From positions 868,001 to 932,000 of the forward strand of contig NZ_FVZB01000006.1 of assembly GCF_900166655.1 (NCBI RefSeq): DNA of 64,000 nt. The letters are read 5' to 3'. The position numbers and the translations under genes were made by a program. This DNA comes from Halobacillus hunanensis. Its GTDB lineage: Bacteria > Bacillota > Bacilli > Bacillales > Halobacillaceae. Every line of letters begins with the position of its first letter. The first letter of the stretch is position 1. Below the pieces are notes generated by a model. It saw only the letters and a list, made by a program, of their open reading frames with translations. It made no database searches and was not told where the DNA came from. This document shows, one piece after another, positions 10,116-20,738 of this stretch.

Positions 10116-10440
10116 GAAAGATCCTCCTTTAATGAAAATACGTCTAGTATTTACTCCCATATCTTCAATTTATCTTTTTGAAAAATATGTCGTATAAGTA
10201 AGCCACATTAATAAGAATACCAATACCCTTTCTAAGGTGCAACACTCCAAGGATGAGATAGCGCTTTCAACTTAAAAAAGATTTTGGGAAGTAACTATTC
10301 GTATTCCATCTAAGGGGAAATTTAACAATTTAATGGTCTAGAGGCTAACATCATTAATGGTTTTGTGAGAGTTATTATTATAGAAGATGTATATTTTATA
10401 AGGTTAAAGAATTCAACCGTTCCATTATCTCGATGAGGCG

Positions 10441-10563
10441 AAGGTGGTCGGGGAAATAACTCGCTTTCCGTGGGCGTACGGTGAGCTTCCTCAGGCTGCG
10501 CCTTCCGGGATCTCACCTTGTACGATCCTCCCATAGGAGTCTCGCCATTTCCCCTCCCACCTT
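10441..10563. repeat. 123-bp terminal-inverted intergenic repeat (copy E)
   Basis: Ends AAGGTGG...GGGGAAAT and ATTTCCCC...CCACCTT form inverted termini. The interior shares TCGCTTTCCG(T/C)GGGC, AGCTTCCTC, CGGGATCT and AGGAGTC with the element at 30744-30877. This resembles a hairpin-forming repeat found widely in Bacillaceae intergenic regions. No transposase is encoded, so it would be a non-autonomous or RNA-structured element. Confidence 0.7.
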
Positions 10564-10763
10564 TCTAAAAAGAAGAAGGAAACGGATCACTACCATTTCA
10601 GGCACAATCCAAGACCATTCATGGACGAGTAAATTCATTGAAGCTACTATTTCCCTAGTATAACCACGAATCTTTATTAAGATGGTTCCGTTGCTCAACG
10701 AAATAGGGGAGGGAACTGCGAACCCCAGAGGTCTTAGACCGAGGAGACTTGCCGGTTTTCAAA

Positions 10764-10860
10764 GAAGTTCGGCTAAAACCGCGATAGCAGAAGTTCGACT
10801 AAGAACGGCACGTCCTGTAGGGCTCGTGGAAAGCGAGTGGTCTCCCCATCCCCCATTCTC
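10764..10860. repeat. GTTCGAC stem-loop repeat (copy C)
   Basis: Contains AAGTTCGGCTAAAACCG, then AGAAGTTCGACTAAGAACGG followed by CACGTCCTG, colinear with the copy at 30964 and in the opposite orientation to the copy at 7057. The 3' GTCGAAC arm is replaced here by GGGCTCGTGG, so this copy appears truncated or diverged. It lies about 50 bases downstream of spo0F. Confidence 0.65.
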
Positions 10861-10910
10861 TTATTAAAATACGGAACCTTACTCAAATCAACAAACAGAG
10901 CGGTCCTCGT

Positions 10911-11279
10911 TTAGTATTCGCTTACAAGACAGTCCGCAATCATTTGACGAATTTGATGAATATCAAATGGTTTAGAAATAACATGCTTAACAAAGGAATA
11001 GTTTGTATCCCCCTCAATAGAGCTTTCTGAAAGGCCTGTCATGATAAAAACCGGCTTATTAACTTGTTGATGCTCTAAATATTTAAGCACTTCTCCTCCA
11101 CTCATTACAGGCAAATTGTAATCCATTAGAATCAAGTCTGGATGATGCTCCATTACCTGTTCACAAGCCTGTTTTCCTGTCTTGGCACTAATGGTTTCAT
11201 ATCCTTCACTTTTAAGAAATTCCTCTAGCAACATTCGGATTCCAGGTTGATCGTCAATAATGAGGATCTTACTTGTCAT
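10911..11279 (-). CDS. spo0F: sporulation initiation phosphotransferase Spo0F
   Basis: A single-domain response regulator that accepts phosphate from sporulation kinases and passes it to Spo0B in the phosphorelay. The 122 residues show the acidic pair D9-D10, phospho-acceptor Asp53 in LILMDY, the conserved Thr in MTG and Lys in ISKPFD, and no output domain. Similarity to B. subtilis Spo0F is clear at DDQ-GIR and KPFDI but weaker in the middle. The identification leans on position between pyrG and fbaA. The B. subtilis neighbour ywjG is absent here. Confidence 0.85.
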   Translation of the reverse strand: MTSKILIIDDQPGIRMLLEEFLKSEGYETISAKTGKQACEQVMEHHPDLILMDYNLPVMSGGEVLKYLEHQQVNKPVFIMTGLSESSIEGDTNYSFVKHVISKPFDIHQIRQMIADCLVSEY

Positions 11280-11318
11280 GGGTATTCACAGCCCTTCTTT
11301 TACTGAGCAAGCTTCCGA

Positions 11319-11396
11319 GACACGAACTTTAAACGGCTCTTCATTCAAAAAACAGCGAAAAAGCCGCTTAAAGTTCGTGTCTGCGGGATGCCCCGC
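11319..11396. repeat. long inverted repeat in the spo0F leader region
   Basis: Positions 11319-11338 and 11362-11381 are near-perfect inverted complements, 20 bases each with one G-T pair, around a 23-base loop. A second small hairpin GCGGGATGCCCCGC follows at 11383-11396. It lies 40-120 bases upstream of the spo0F start, so if transcribed it would form a strong stem in the 5' leader. Confidence 0.7.
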
Positions 11397-11459
11397 TAAA
11401 CTATTCTTCACTCTCTCTTACCCCATACTTATTCTATCTCTAATCTTAATACTTCTATA

Positions 11460-11466
11460 TTCGACA
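11460..11466 (-). promoter_or_regulatory. Spo0A-box-like heptamer upstream of spo0F
   Basis: The minus strand reads TGTCGAA, a full match to the 0A-box core, about 180 bases before the spo0F start. In B. subtilis spo0F is activated through SigH and phosphorylated Spo0A. A clear SigH promoter was not identified, and a 7-base match alone is weak evidence. Confidence 0.35.
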
Positions 11467-11506
11467 GATGAACTCCTGCAATTATTGGTAATTTATAAGT
11501 CGTATG

Positions 11507-11534
11507 TAAAAGGGCAAGCTTCACTAGCTTGCCC
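11507..11534 (-). terminator. pyrG terminator
   Basis: Arms GGGCAAGCT and AGCTTGCCC around a 5-base loop, followed on the minus strand by TTTT, ten bases after the pyrG stop codon. This is a standard Rho-independent terminator. Confidence 0.8.
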
Positions 11535-11543
11535 CTCTAGGGT

Positions 11544-13181
<1,638 letters not shown>

Positions 13182-13215
13182 TTAGTAGTATTTACAGGGG
13201 AAGAAAAAATAAAAA

Positions 13216-13306
13216 AACGCTCCCCCATCCAGGGGAGCGTTTGAACGTTCAAACTAAATTTAAAGAGCCCAAGTAAAATATTACTGATTTGTACTTTGAA
13301 AGTCAA
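13216..13306 (-). promoter_or_regulatory. pyrG promoter and CTP-sensing attenuator
   Basis: On the minus strand: -35 TTGACT (13301-13306), a 17-base spacer, -10 TAATAT (13278-13283), then a transcript expected to begin GGGCTC at 13270. A terminator with arms AAACGCTCCCC and GGGGAGCGTTT (13216-13243) and a T run follows. In B. subtilis, low CTP causes repeated G addition at a GGGC start, and the G tract pairs with the CU-rich terminator arm and prevents termination. All these elements are present. A perfect 14-base palindrome (TTTGAACGTTCAAA, 13241-13254) overlaps the terminator base. Confidence 0.88.
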
Positions 13307-13308
13307 CC

Positions 13309-13845
13309 TTAGGATTCATCTTCCTCATCTTCATCACCAACAAAGCTGACATCCTCATCCACGATCTCTTTTTCTTCTTCATCTAAATCGTCTTCTTCGT
13401 AGTCACCTTCGTAATCATCGTCTTCATCAAGATCCAGATCTTCATCCGTCAGATCGATGTCATCTTCGAGATCGTCATCGTTGTCATCATAGCCTTCTGC
13501 TCCTAATTCATCTTCAAGCAGCTTGGAAGGTTTCTTTTTCTTCTTCTTTTTACGCTTTTGCGGAAGGTTAGCAATTTCCTCTTCTAACTGTTCTACAGGG
13601 TACCAGCTTTTCAGCCCCCATCTGTTCGTTCCAATGGTCATAAATTGACCGTCTACATTTAAGTCAGTATAAAACTGAGCTATATATTCTTCTTTCTGAG
13701 CTTCAGTGAATCCTTTCATAGAAGAAATGCGATCAAAAATATCATTAAAATCCATTGCTTCTCTCTGATCTTTCAAAATCAATGTTGCAAAATCAATCAT
13801 GGAAATTTCTTCAATCTGTTCTTTACTAAGTTCTTTCACACTCAT
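13309..13845 (-). CDS. rpoE: DNA-directed RNA polymerase delta subunit
   Basis: Gram-positive RNA polymerase accessory subunit that increases specificity and recycling by displacing RNA and destabilising open complexes. The 178-residue protein has the folded HARE-HTH N-domain (about 1-95), a lysine run near 100-108, and a long C-terminal tail that is almost entirely Asp and Glu, as in the family. It is followed by the pyrG promoter, as in other Bacillales. Confidence 0.96.
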   Translation of the reverse strand: MSVKELSKEQIEEISMIDFATLILKDQREAMDFNDIFDRISSMKGFTEAQKEEYIAQFYTDLNVDGQFMTIGTNRWGLKSWYPVEQLEEEIANLPQKRKKKKKKKPSKLLEDELGAEGYDDNDDDLEDDIDLTDEDLDLDEDDDYEGDYEEDDLDEEEKEIVDEDVSFVGDEDEEDES

Positions 13846-13978
13846 AATCCAGCACTCCTTTACTCATCAAATAATCTATACATTACATCATAGACATACG
13901 GATAACATTTAATCATACCAACCATTATATGTTCAGCCACAACAAAAATCAAATCACACCTGCACCCAACTGGATTAT

Positions 13979-14025
13979 CCTTCCACCTCAGGTCATCCAG
14001 ATTCTGGATGACCTGAGGTGGAAGG
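13979..14025. repeat. perfect 22-bp-arm palindrome, copy 1
   Basis: Positions 13979-14000 and 14004-14025 are exact inverted complements around an ATT loop. Each arm starts CCTTCCACCTCAGG and ends TCATCCAG. The same sequence with a TTT loop recurs at 35218-35262. This copy lies in the divergent gap upstream of rpoE and of the small membrane protein gene, where a terminator is not expected. Confidence 0.85.
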
Positions 14026-14133
14026 AAATGTATATCGGCAATGGAGGCAGTTTGCTTGCACTTTAATCTCTTGGAGTTCCTTCATATTTATCGTAAAATA
14101 GAGAAAGATAGGATACAAAGGAGAAATGACGCT

Positions 14134-14451
14134 ATGGAAAAGCACCCTTTTGACTGGGTATTATTTTCAATCATTGCTGTAGTCCTTGGCATATGGGTCT
14201 TTACGAACTACGGTATCATACACGAAAAGCACCTGGCTGAAGCAACTTTGACAGAGAAATCTCATAAGGACAACGGTTATTTCATAACAGTAGATGATCA
14301 GAAACTAAAAGTTAAGGATACCAGCACCTGGATGGTCTTAAAACCCGGCGAAAACTATGAAGTTTCATATGAATGGTATGGAAATTCTCATCCATACATA
14401 GTAGAAATCAATCAAGCTCATGATGACGACGGTGTCGGAGGCGGTCATTAA
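14134..14451 (+). CDS. small single-span membrane protein, unknown function
   Basis: Not recognised. From the ATG at 14134 (AAGGAG ten bases upstream) it encodes 105 residues: a short N-terminus, one hydrophobic segment (about 8-26) and a C-terminal domain of about 75 residues rich in polar beta-like stretches. A His/Asp/Gly tail (HDDDGVGGGH) ends the protein. The topology suggests a cell-surface domain tethered by one helix. It stands alone and divergent from rpoE. A longer frame from 14041 has no ribosome site. Confidence 0.6.
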   Translation: MEKHPFDWVLFSIIAVVLGIWVFTNYGIIHEKHLAEATLTEKSHKDNGYFITVDDQKLKVKDTSTWMVLKPGENYEVSYEWYGNSHPYIVEINQAHDDDGVGGGH

Positions 14452-14469
14452 TGCCCCACACGATGAGGG

Positions 14470-14500
14470 TGGTTCGACGCCGTTCTTAACCGAACTTTCT
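14470..14500. repeat. short GTTCGAC stem-loop repeat (copy B)
   Basis: The minus strand reads AAGTTCGGTTAAGAACGGCG followed by TCGAAC, a shortened form of the core found at 7057, 10764 and 30964 that lacks the central CACGTCCTGTGCC segment. It lies just after the small membrane protein gene in a convergent gap. Confidence 0.55.
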
Positions 14501-14647
14501 CTGTCGTAGCTTCGAGAGCGTTTACGCCTTATTTATGTGCTTAATCTATTATGCCTAAAATCAGATGTCGAATGCCCTCACAATCCGCTCCGCTTCAAAA
14601 ACTTATCAGCAAGGTCGAGAAAATTGTACGAGCTTAAAACCAACCAA

Positions 14648-14688
14648 TAAGAGTCCAGCCGCTATAAAACGGCTGGACTCTTAGTTTT
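14648..14688. terminator. bidirectional terminator before icmF end
   Basis: Fourteen-base arms TAAGAGTCCAGCCG and CGGCTGGACTCTTA around an 8-base loop. A GTTTTTC run follows on the plus strand; the minus side is T-rich but interrupted. It separates convergent transcription of the small membrane protein gene and the acyl-CoA operon. Confidence 0.75.
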
Positions 14689-14737
14689 TCCGGCCCACAC
14701 CCACATGCCATACAGCAGTGCAGGACCGCATTTCCTC

Positions 14738-17700
14738 TTACATATTACGACGGTACTGCCCGCCTACTTCATACAGCGCATTCGTAATCTGGCCAAGGCT
14801 CGCAACTTTTACCGTTTCCATCAATTCAGCAAAAACGTTGCCTCCGCCGCTTGCCGTTGCTTTCAAACGATTCAATGCCTCTGAAGCCACATCTTCATGA
14901 GACTTCTGGAAGTTGCGCAATTCTGTGATCTGGTGCTCTTTCTCTTCCTTATCAGCACGCGCAATATCCATAGAATTAATATCATCTTCTGTCAGCGGGT
15001 TCGGGTTCAAGTACGTATTCACCCCGATAATCGGCAGCTCCCCGGAATGCTTCTTCCCTTCATAGTGCAGAGATTCTTCCTGAATTTTACCGCGCTGGTA
15101 CTGACGCTCCATGGCACCGAGCACACCGCCGCGCTCATTCATTCGTTCAAACTCCTGCAGAACCGCTTCCTCAACAAGGTCAGTAAGCTCACGAATGATG
15201 TAAGCCCCTTGCAGCGAGTTCTCATTTTTCGTTAAGCCAAACTCTTTGCTAATGATCATCTGAATCGCCATCGCACGTCTCACCGATTCCTCTGTCGGCG
15301 TGGTAATGGCCTCATCATAGGAATTCGTGTGCAAGGAATTACAATTATCCTGGATGGCAATTAAGGCCTGCAATGTCGTACGAATATCATTAAAGTCAAT
15401 TTCCTGTGCATGCAGCGAACGGCCGGATGTTTGAATATGATACTTCAACTTCTGACTGCGTTCGTTGGCACCGTATTTATTTTTCATAACAATCGCCCAG
15501 ATTCTGCGAGCTACACGGCCAAGAACGGTATATTCCGGATCCAGACCATTTGAGAAAAAGAAGGACAAATTTGGTGCGAATTTATTAATATCCATGCCGC
15601 GGCTTAAATAGTATTCCACATACGTGAACCCATTTGCCAGCGTGAACGCAAGCTGGGTGATTGGGTTCGCACCCGCTTCCGCGATATGGTAACCGGAAAT
15701 CGACACAGAGTAATAGTTACGTACTTCATGATCGATAAAGTACTGCTGAATATCGCCCATCATTCTTAGAGCAAACTCTGTCGAGAAGATACAAGTATTC
15801 TGACCTTGATCTTCTTTTAGAATGTCCGCTTGCACTGTACCACGCACCACATGAATCGTTTCCTCTTTAATTTGCTTTGCTTCTTCCTGATTTGGCTCGC
15901 GTCCATTTTCTTCGGTAAACTTATTTAACTGCTGATCAATCGCCGTGTTGAAAAACATCGCCAGAATGATCGGAGCCGGACCATTGATTGTCATCGATAC
16001 AGAGGTTGTTGGGTCAACGAGGTCAAAGCCGTCATACAGCTTTTTCATATCCTCCAGCGTACAAATGTTCACACCACTTTCGCCGACTTTCCCGTAAATA
16101 TCTGGACGTTCATCAGGATCTTCTCCGTATAAGGTCACGGAGTCAAACGCTGTACTTAACCGTTTCGCATCATCACCTTCTGACAAGTAGTGGAAGCGGC
16201 GGTTCGTACGTTCCGGTGTCCCTTCACCCGCAAACTGACGCTTTGGATCTTCTCCTTTTCGTTTAAACGGAAAAACGCCGGCCGTAAATGGGAAGGCACC
16301 TGGGACGTTTTCACGCAACAGCCACGTTAAACGGTCACCCCAGTCATTATAGGCTGGCAGTGCCACTTTAGGCACCTTCGTTCCTGATAAACTTTCCGTC
16401 GTCAGGTCCATGGTAATTTCTTTATCACGCACTTTAAAGGTGTACGTTTCGCCACTATAACGCTCGTGGAGATCATCCCAATCTGCAAGTTTTTCAGTCG
16501 ACTCACGGTCCAGTTTGCGTTTATAATCTTCCACTAACCGCTCGATGCTGGATTTATGTTCACCATCTTCCAGCAAGTCTATTGTGCCTTTTAGCTGGTA
16601 AAGCTTGCGCGCCTGATCAGCTTGTTCCTTCGTATGTTTATGATAATCGCGCACAGCCATTGCAATGTCACGCAAGTACTGCTTCTGCTCATTTGGAATA
16701 ATCACGTTTTGCTTTTCTACTTTATCGACACGTTCAAAGGACGTATCATCCTGCCACTCATACACTTCGTTCAACTTATCAATGATCGCAGCAAAAAGCG
16801 TGTTCGTTCCTGGATCATTAAACTGGCTGGCAATCGTGCCGTACACAGGGAATTTTGTGACATCCTGATGGAACAACATATGACTGCGTTCGTACTGTTT
16901 ACGCACTTGGCTGAGTGCGTCCTCTGATCCCTTTTGTTCAAATTTGTTAATGACAATAAAATCAGCAAAGTCAATCATATCAATCTTCTCAAGCTGGGAA
17001 GGCGCACCGAATTCAGCTGTCATCACATACATGGACAGGTCAGTAATATCAGTGATCGCGGCATCCCCTTGCCCGATTCCACTCGTTTCGACAATAACGA
17101 AATCAACCCCAGCCGCTTTCACGACCTGAATCGCTTCTTCAATCGATTTTGACAACTCAGAGCGCGCATCACGCGTAGCAAGTGAGCGCATATAAACGCG
17201 TGGGTTAAAAATCGCATTCATGCGAATTCGGTCCCCAAGCAGAGCGCCGCCTGTTTTCTTTTTCGTCGGGTCAACAGACAGAATCGCAATTTTCTTATCA
17301 GGAACTTCGTTAATGAAACGACGGATCAATTCGTCTGTCAGGGAACTCTTTCCAGCTCCGCCTGTTCCGGTAATTCCGAGCACAGGAATTGTCTTCTCGG
17401 TCGTCTCTTCAACAGCGGTTTCAAACGCTGCCACAGCTTCCCGTTCTTGCTTTGGTGTATTTTCGACATAGGTAATAAAGCGTGCCATTGCCTGGTGGCT
17501 GCCTTTTGTCAAATCTTCCACGGCTTCTTTGACATTAAGCGGCGGCAGGAAATCACATTCTTCAATCATCGTATTGATCATGCCTTGCAGCCCGAGTTCC
17601 CGGCCATCTTCTGGTGAGAACACACGGGCAACGCCGTAATCATGAAGCTCCTTGATTTCCCGCGGAAGAATAACACCTCCTCCTCCGCCATACACACGAA

Positions 17701-17983
17701 TATGGCCGGCTCCTTTTTCTCTTAAAAGATCGACCATATATTTGAAGTATTCTACGTGGCCGCCCTGGTACGACGAAATCGCAATCCCTTGAGCATCTTC
17801 CTGAATCGCTGCATTAACGACTTCCTCTACAGAGCGGTTATGTCCAAGGTGGATGACCTCAGCCCCCGTTGCTTGTAAAATTCTGCGCATAATATTAATT
17901 GATGCATCGTGTCCGTCAAACAGGCTCGATGACGTTACAAAACGCACCGGATTTTTCGCTTGATAAACGTGCGGTTGTTCCAT
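14738..17983 (-). CDS. icmF: fused isobutyryl-CoA mutase IcmF
   Basis: Adenosylcobalamin-dependent interconversion of isobutyryl-CoA and n-butyryl-CoA, with a built-in G-protein chaperone. From the ATG at 17983 (TAAGGAGGAG upstream) it has 1,081 residues. The order is an N-terminal B12-binding domain with the cobalt-ligand segment DGHDAS (His25), a MeaB-like GTPase with P-loop GTGGAGKSS near residue 210, a linker, and a C-terminal methylmalonyl-CoA-mutase-like barrel. The fused order is diagnostic of IcmF. Related substrates such as isovaleryl/pivalyl-CoA are possible. It is the last gene of the acyl-CoA cluster. Confidence 0.95.
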   Translation of the reverse strand: MEQPHVYQAKNPVRFVTSSSLFDGHDASINIMRRILQATGAEVIHLGHNRSVEEVVNAAIQEDAQGIAISSYQGGHVEYFKYMVDLLREKGAGHIRVYGGGGGVILPREIKELHDYGVARVFSPEDGRELGLQGMINTMIEECDFLPPLNVKEAVEDLTKGSHQAMARFITYVENTPKQEREAVAAFETAVEETTEKTIPVLGITGTGGAGKSSLTDELIRRFINEVPDKKIAILSVDPTKKKTGGALLGDRIRMNAIFNPRVYMRSLATRDARSELSKSIEEAIQVVKAAGVDFVIVETSGIGQGDAAITDITDLSMYVMTAEFGAPSQLEKIDMIDFADFIVINKFEQKGSEDALSQVRKQYERSHMLFHQDVTKFPVYGTIASQFNDPGTNTLFAAIIDKLNEVYEWQDDTSFERVDKVEKQNVIIPNEQKQYLRDIAMAVRDYHKHTKEQADQARKLYQLKGTIDLLEDGEHKSSIERLVEDYKRKLDRESTEKLADWDDLHERYSGETYTFKVRDKEITMDLTTESLSGTKVPKVALPAYNDWGDRLTWLLRENVPGAFPFTAGVFPFKRKGEDPKRQFAGEGTPERTNRRFHYLSEGDDAKRLSTAFDSVTLYGEDPDERPDIYGKVGESGVNICTLEDMKKLYDGFDLVDPTTSVSMTINGPAPIILAMFFNTAIDQQLNKFTEENGREPNQEEAKQIKEETIHVVRGTVQADILKEDQGQNTCIFSTEFALRMMGDIQQYFIDHEVRNYYSVSISGYHIAEAGANPITQLAFTLANGFTYVEYYLSRGMDINKFAPNLSFFFSNGLDPEYTVLGRVARRIWAIVMKNKYGANERSQKLKYHIQTSGRSLHAQEIDFNDIRTTLQALIAIQDNCNSLHTNSYDEAITTPTEESVRRAMAIQMIISKEFGLTKNENSLQGAYIIRELTDLVEEAVLQEFERMNERGGVLGAMERQYQRGKIQEESLHYEGKKHSGELPIIGVNTYLNPNPLTEDDINSMDIARADKEEKEHQITELRNFQKSHEDVASEALNRLKATASGGGNVFAELMETVKVASLGQITNALYEVGGQYRRNM

Positions 17984-17997
17984 TATGCTTCTCCTCC

Positions 17998-18627
17998 TTA
18001 GGATAAATTCTTTTCCTGGACGTTCAGCCCTTGAAGCAGTAAATGTATTTGTCTGTCTGTATAGGATTCCAGTGTAAAGGTTCGCTGCAGCATCCAGCGT
18101 CTGAATCCCCACATCTGCCCTTGCACAAAGATATTATTAGCCACAAGTGCTGTATCCCCTTCCGGCAATTGAACAGGAAGACTGTTAATGATCACTTTCT
18201 CAAGCATCGCTACCATGTCGCGCTCTTTACGCAGGACATAATCCTGAGCATCCTTTGATAACGATTTGACCTCTTGATACATCACTACCACTTCATCCTG
18301 CATATCGTCCATCAGGGAAAAATAAGAACGAATTGCACAGACTAGATTGTCGACACTCGTTTCGTTTTGATCAATGGAGCTTTCCATTCGCTCTTTCACT
18401 CGTTCATAAATCGAGTCACAAACGAGAAACAGAACATCTTCCTTTTTGCGAATGTACTCATACAAGGTCCCAATGCTGAATCCTGAAGCTTTAGCAATTT
18501 CGCGGGTCGTTGTTTTGTGAAACCCTTTTTCAGTAAAAAGCGTTACGGCCCCTTTGACCATTTGCTTACGCCGTTTTTCAACGAGAGCTTCGTCCTTAAT
18601 TGAAGAGGGTACTTGTTTCTTTGTCAT
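17998..18627 (-). CDS. TetR family transcriptional regulator
   Basis: Probable local repressor of the acyl-CoA operon. The 209 residues have an N-terminal helix-turn-helix of TetR type (about 25-70, [21 protein letters not shown]) and a C-terminal ligand domain that would be expected to bind an acyl-CoA. It is 2 bases after meaB and 14 before icmF, so it is co-transcribed with the pathway it likely regulates. It is not closely similar to B. subtilis FadR. The palindrome at 23998-24017 is a candidate operator; that link is inference. Confidence 0.88.
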   Translation of the reverse strand: MTKKQVPSSIKDEALVEKRRKQMVKGAVTLFTEKGFHKTTTREIAKASGFSIGTLYEYIRKKEDVLFLVCDSIYERVKERMESSIDQNETSVDNLVCAIRSYFSLMDDMQDEVVVMYQEVKSLSKDAQDYVLRKERDMVAMLEKVIINSLPVQLPEGDTALVANNIFVQGQMWGFRRWMLQRTFTLESYTDRQIHLLLQGLNVQEKNLS

Positions 18628-18629
18628 GT

Positions 18630-19562
18630 TCAGTCACCCTTCCATTGTTGATACCAGGAGCGTGCAAGCTTATATGGATCAGCTTCAGGGTCGCTCACCG
18701 CTTGGAGTTTCTCCTGATCCTCCTCCACATGCTCCTTCACTTCACGCCAAATTTCTTCACGGATCAACTCATAGACTTCAAGCTGAAGCTGCTGTTGGCG
18801 CCTTTTTTCCCCTTGATCGGTTTCATATAAATAGGAGCGGTGTCGGGATACCCCATCCCAAAGCTCTTCTATCCCTTTGTTTTCTGTGGAAACTGTTCGG
18901 ACAATGAGCGGCCGCCAGCCCTTAGGATCCGCAATCATCATATATTCTTCTAAACTAGCTTTCAGCTTAACAACTCCGGGCAGATCGGCTTTATTGATAA
19001 TAAACAGGTCCGCGATTTCCATAATTCCTGCTTTGAAAATTTGCAGCACATCTCCGCTGTTTGGGGTAAGTACAAGTCCCGTAGTATCCACGACCTTCAT
19101 AATATCAAGCTCCGACTGGCCGACTCCGACCGTCTCTACTAAAATGACATCAAATCCATAGGCATCACATACACGGATTGCATCTTTCGTCGCCCGCGCC
19201 AGACCCCCCAAACTTCCGCGCGTTGCCATGCTGCGTATGAAAATCCCTGGATCGAGAAAATGCTGATTCATGCGTGTTCGGTCCCCAAGCAAAGACCCAC
19301 CGCTAAACGGACTCGTCGGATCGACCGCAATTACCGCGACGGTAAGCTCTTGTTTTCTTAAATGCGTGAGCAGCCGATTAATGAGTGAGCTTTTCCCTGC
19401 CCCTGGAGATCCGGTGATCCCAATGTAATGGGCACTTTTTTTTATGGAAAAAATATCACTCATTAAAGCCAATTTGTCAGGATGATCACTTTCCACCATC
19501 GAAATCGCCCGCGCCAGAGCTCGCATATCTTTTTGTTTAATCCGTTCAGCTAAAGGGTGCAT
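18630..19562 (-). CDS. meaB: MeaB-type GTPase (methylmalonyl-CoA mutase chaperone)
   Basis: G3E-family GTPase that loads and protects adenosylcobalamin mutases. The 310 residues include P-loop GSPGAGKSS near 50-58, the switch segment with DPTSPFSGGSLLGDRTRM, and the NKAD base-recognition motif. It is notable that the neighbouring IcmF already contains such a domain; a separate MeaB usually serves methylmalonyl-CoA mutase, which is not in this window. It is tightly linked to the TetR gene and to the acyl-CoA dehydrogenase gene. Confidence 0.93.
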   Translation of the reverse strand: MHPLAERIKQKDMRALARAISMVESDHPDKLALMSDIFSIKKSAHYIGITGSPGAGKSSLINRLLTHLRKQELTVAVIAVDPTSPFSGGSLLGDRTRMNQHFLDPGIFIRSMATRGSLGGLARATKDAIRVCDAYGFDVILVETVGVGQSELDIMKVVDTTGLVLTPNSGDVLQIFKAGIMEIADLFIINKADLPGVVKLKASLEEYMMIADPKGWRPLIVRTVSTENKGIEELWDGVSRHRSYLYETDQGEKRRQQQLQLEVYELIREEIWREVKEHVEEDQEKLQAVSDPEADPYKLARSWYQQWKGD

Positions 19563-19583
19563 GACAAGTAGCCTTCCTTTCTC

Positions 19584-20723
19584 TTACTGTGTCACCATAC
19601 GTCCGATCACGAGACGCTGAATTTCATTGGTACCTTCATAAATTTGCGTAATCTTCGCGTCACGCATGTAGCGTTCCACCGGATAATCCTTCGTATAGCC
19701 ATAACCGCCGTGAACTTGCACAGCTTCTACCGTAATGCGCATCGCTGCATCACCGGCATACAATTTAGCCATAGCGGACGCTTTAGCATAAGGTTCTCCT
19801 TCTGATTCTAGATAAGCAGCTTGATAGGTTAATAGACGCGCTGCTTCGATTTCAGTCGCCATGTCAGCCAGTTTAAAGGAGATCCCTTGCAGCTTAGCGA
19901 TCGGCTTACCAAACTGTTCACGCTCTTTCGCATAATTGACGGACTCATCAAGCGCCCCTTGCGCGATTCCAAGTGCCTGCGCTGCAATGCCGTTACGGCC
20001 GCCATCAAGCGTCATCATCGCAATTTTGAAGCCTTCTCCCTCTTGCCCGAGTAAATTCTCTTTAGGAATTCGGCAATTTTCGAAAATCAGCTCTGTTGTC
20101 GGAGAAGAACGAATTCCGAGCTTTTTCTCTTTTTTCCCAAACGTAAATCCATCAGTGCCTTTCTCCACAATAAAAGCACTCACGCCTTTGCTGCCTGCGT
20201 CTGGTTCTGTTTTCGCAAACACGATATAAATATCGCCGACCCCGCCATTAGTGATCCACACTTTATTGCCGTTTAGCACGTAATGGTCGCCATCCAGCTT
20301 AGCTTGCGTGCGCATAGAGGAGACGTCGCTTCCTGCACCCGGTTCTGATAACGCGTAAGCCCCTAGTTTCTCTCCTGAAGCAAGCTGCGCCAAATACGTT
20401 TTCTTCTGTTCTTCGTTTCCGAATTTATAAATAGGCCAGCTGCACAAGGAAATATGAGCAGATAACGTTACCCCCGTTGACGCACATACGCGAGATAGCT
20501 CCTCAACAGCAATCACATAGCTGATAAAGTCGGAGCCAATCCCTCCGTATTCTTCTGGCCACGGGATGCCGGTTAATCCAAGTTCCGCCATTTTGTCAAA
20601 AATCTCGCGGTCAAAGCGTTCTTCTTCGTCACGTTCAGCCGCTGTCGGCTCAACTTCATTTTTGGCAAAATCACGTACCATTTTCCTAAGCATTTCTTGT
20701 TCTTCTGTCAGCTTGAAATTCAT
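19584..20723 (-). CDS. acyl-CoA dehydrogenase (short-chain type)
   Basis: FAD enzyme that oxidises an acyl-CoA to the trans-2-enoyl-CoA and passes electrons to ETF. The 379 residues have the family pattern: alpha domain (1-120), beta domain with [10 protein letters not shown], and C-terminal alpha domain with the catalytic glutamate in YEGTNEIQR. It resembles butyryl-CoA dehydrogenases and B. subtilis AcdA. It is 15 bases from the next dehydrogenase gene, in the same operon. Exact chain length or branch specificity cannot be read from the sequence. Confidence 0.93.
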   Translation of the reverse strand: MNFKLTEEQEMLRKMVRDFAKNEVEPTAAERDEEERFDREIFDKMAELGLTGIPWPEEYGGIGSDFISYVIAVEELSRVCASTGVTLSAHISLCSWPIYKFGNEEQKKTYLAQLASGEKLGAYALSEPGAGSDVSSMRTQAKLDGDHYVLNGNKVWITNGGVGDIYIVFAKTEPDAGSKGVSAFIVEKGTDGFTFGKKEKKLGIRSSPTTELIFENCRIPKENLLGQEGEGFKIAMMTLDGGRNGIAAQALGIAQGALDESVNYAKEREQFGKPIAKLQGISFKLADMATEIEAARLLTYQAAYLESEGEPYAKASAMAKLYAGDAAMRITVEAVQVHGGYGYTKDYPVERYMRDAKITQIYEGTNEIQRLVIGRMVTQ

Positions 20724-20738
20724 TGTTGTTCCTCCTGT

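Larger units (their letters stand above)
10116..10910. other. large repeat-bearing gap between fbaA and spo0F
   Basis: A gap of almost 800 bases that contains two unrelated intergenic repeats, listed separately at 10441-10563 and 10764-10860. It contains no gene that I can support: all open frames here overlap the repeats, have odd composition and lack ribosome sites. The first 300 bases after the fbaA start are AT-rich and presumably hold its promoter. Confidence 0.5.

Noticed and set aside
10322-10867. several 60-70 codon open frames in the fbaA-spo0F gap
   Set aside because: All overlap the dispersed repeats on both strands and lack ribosome sites.
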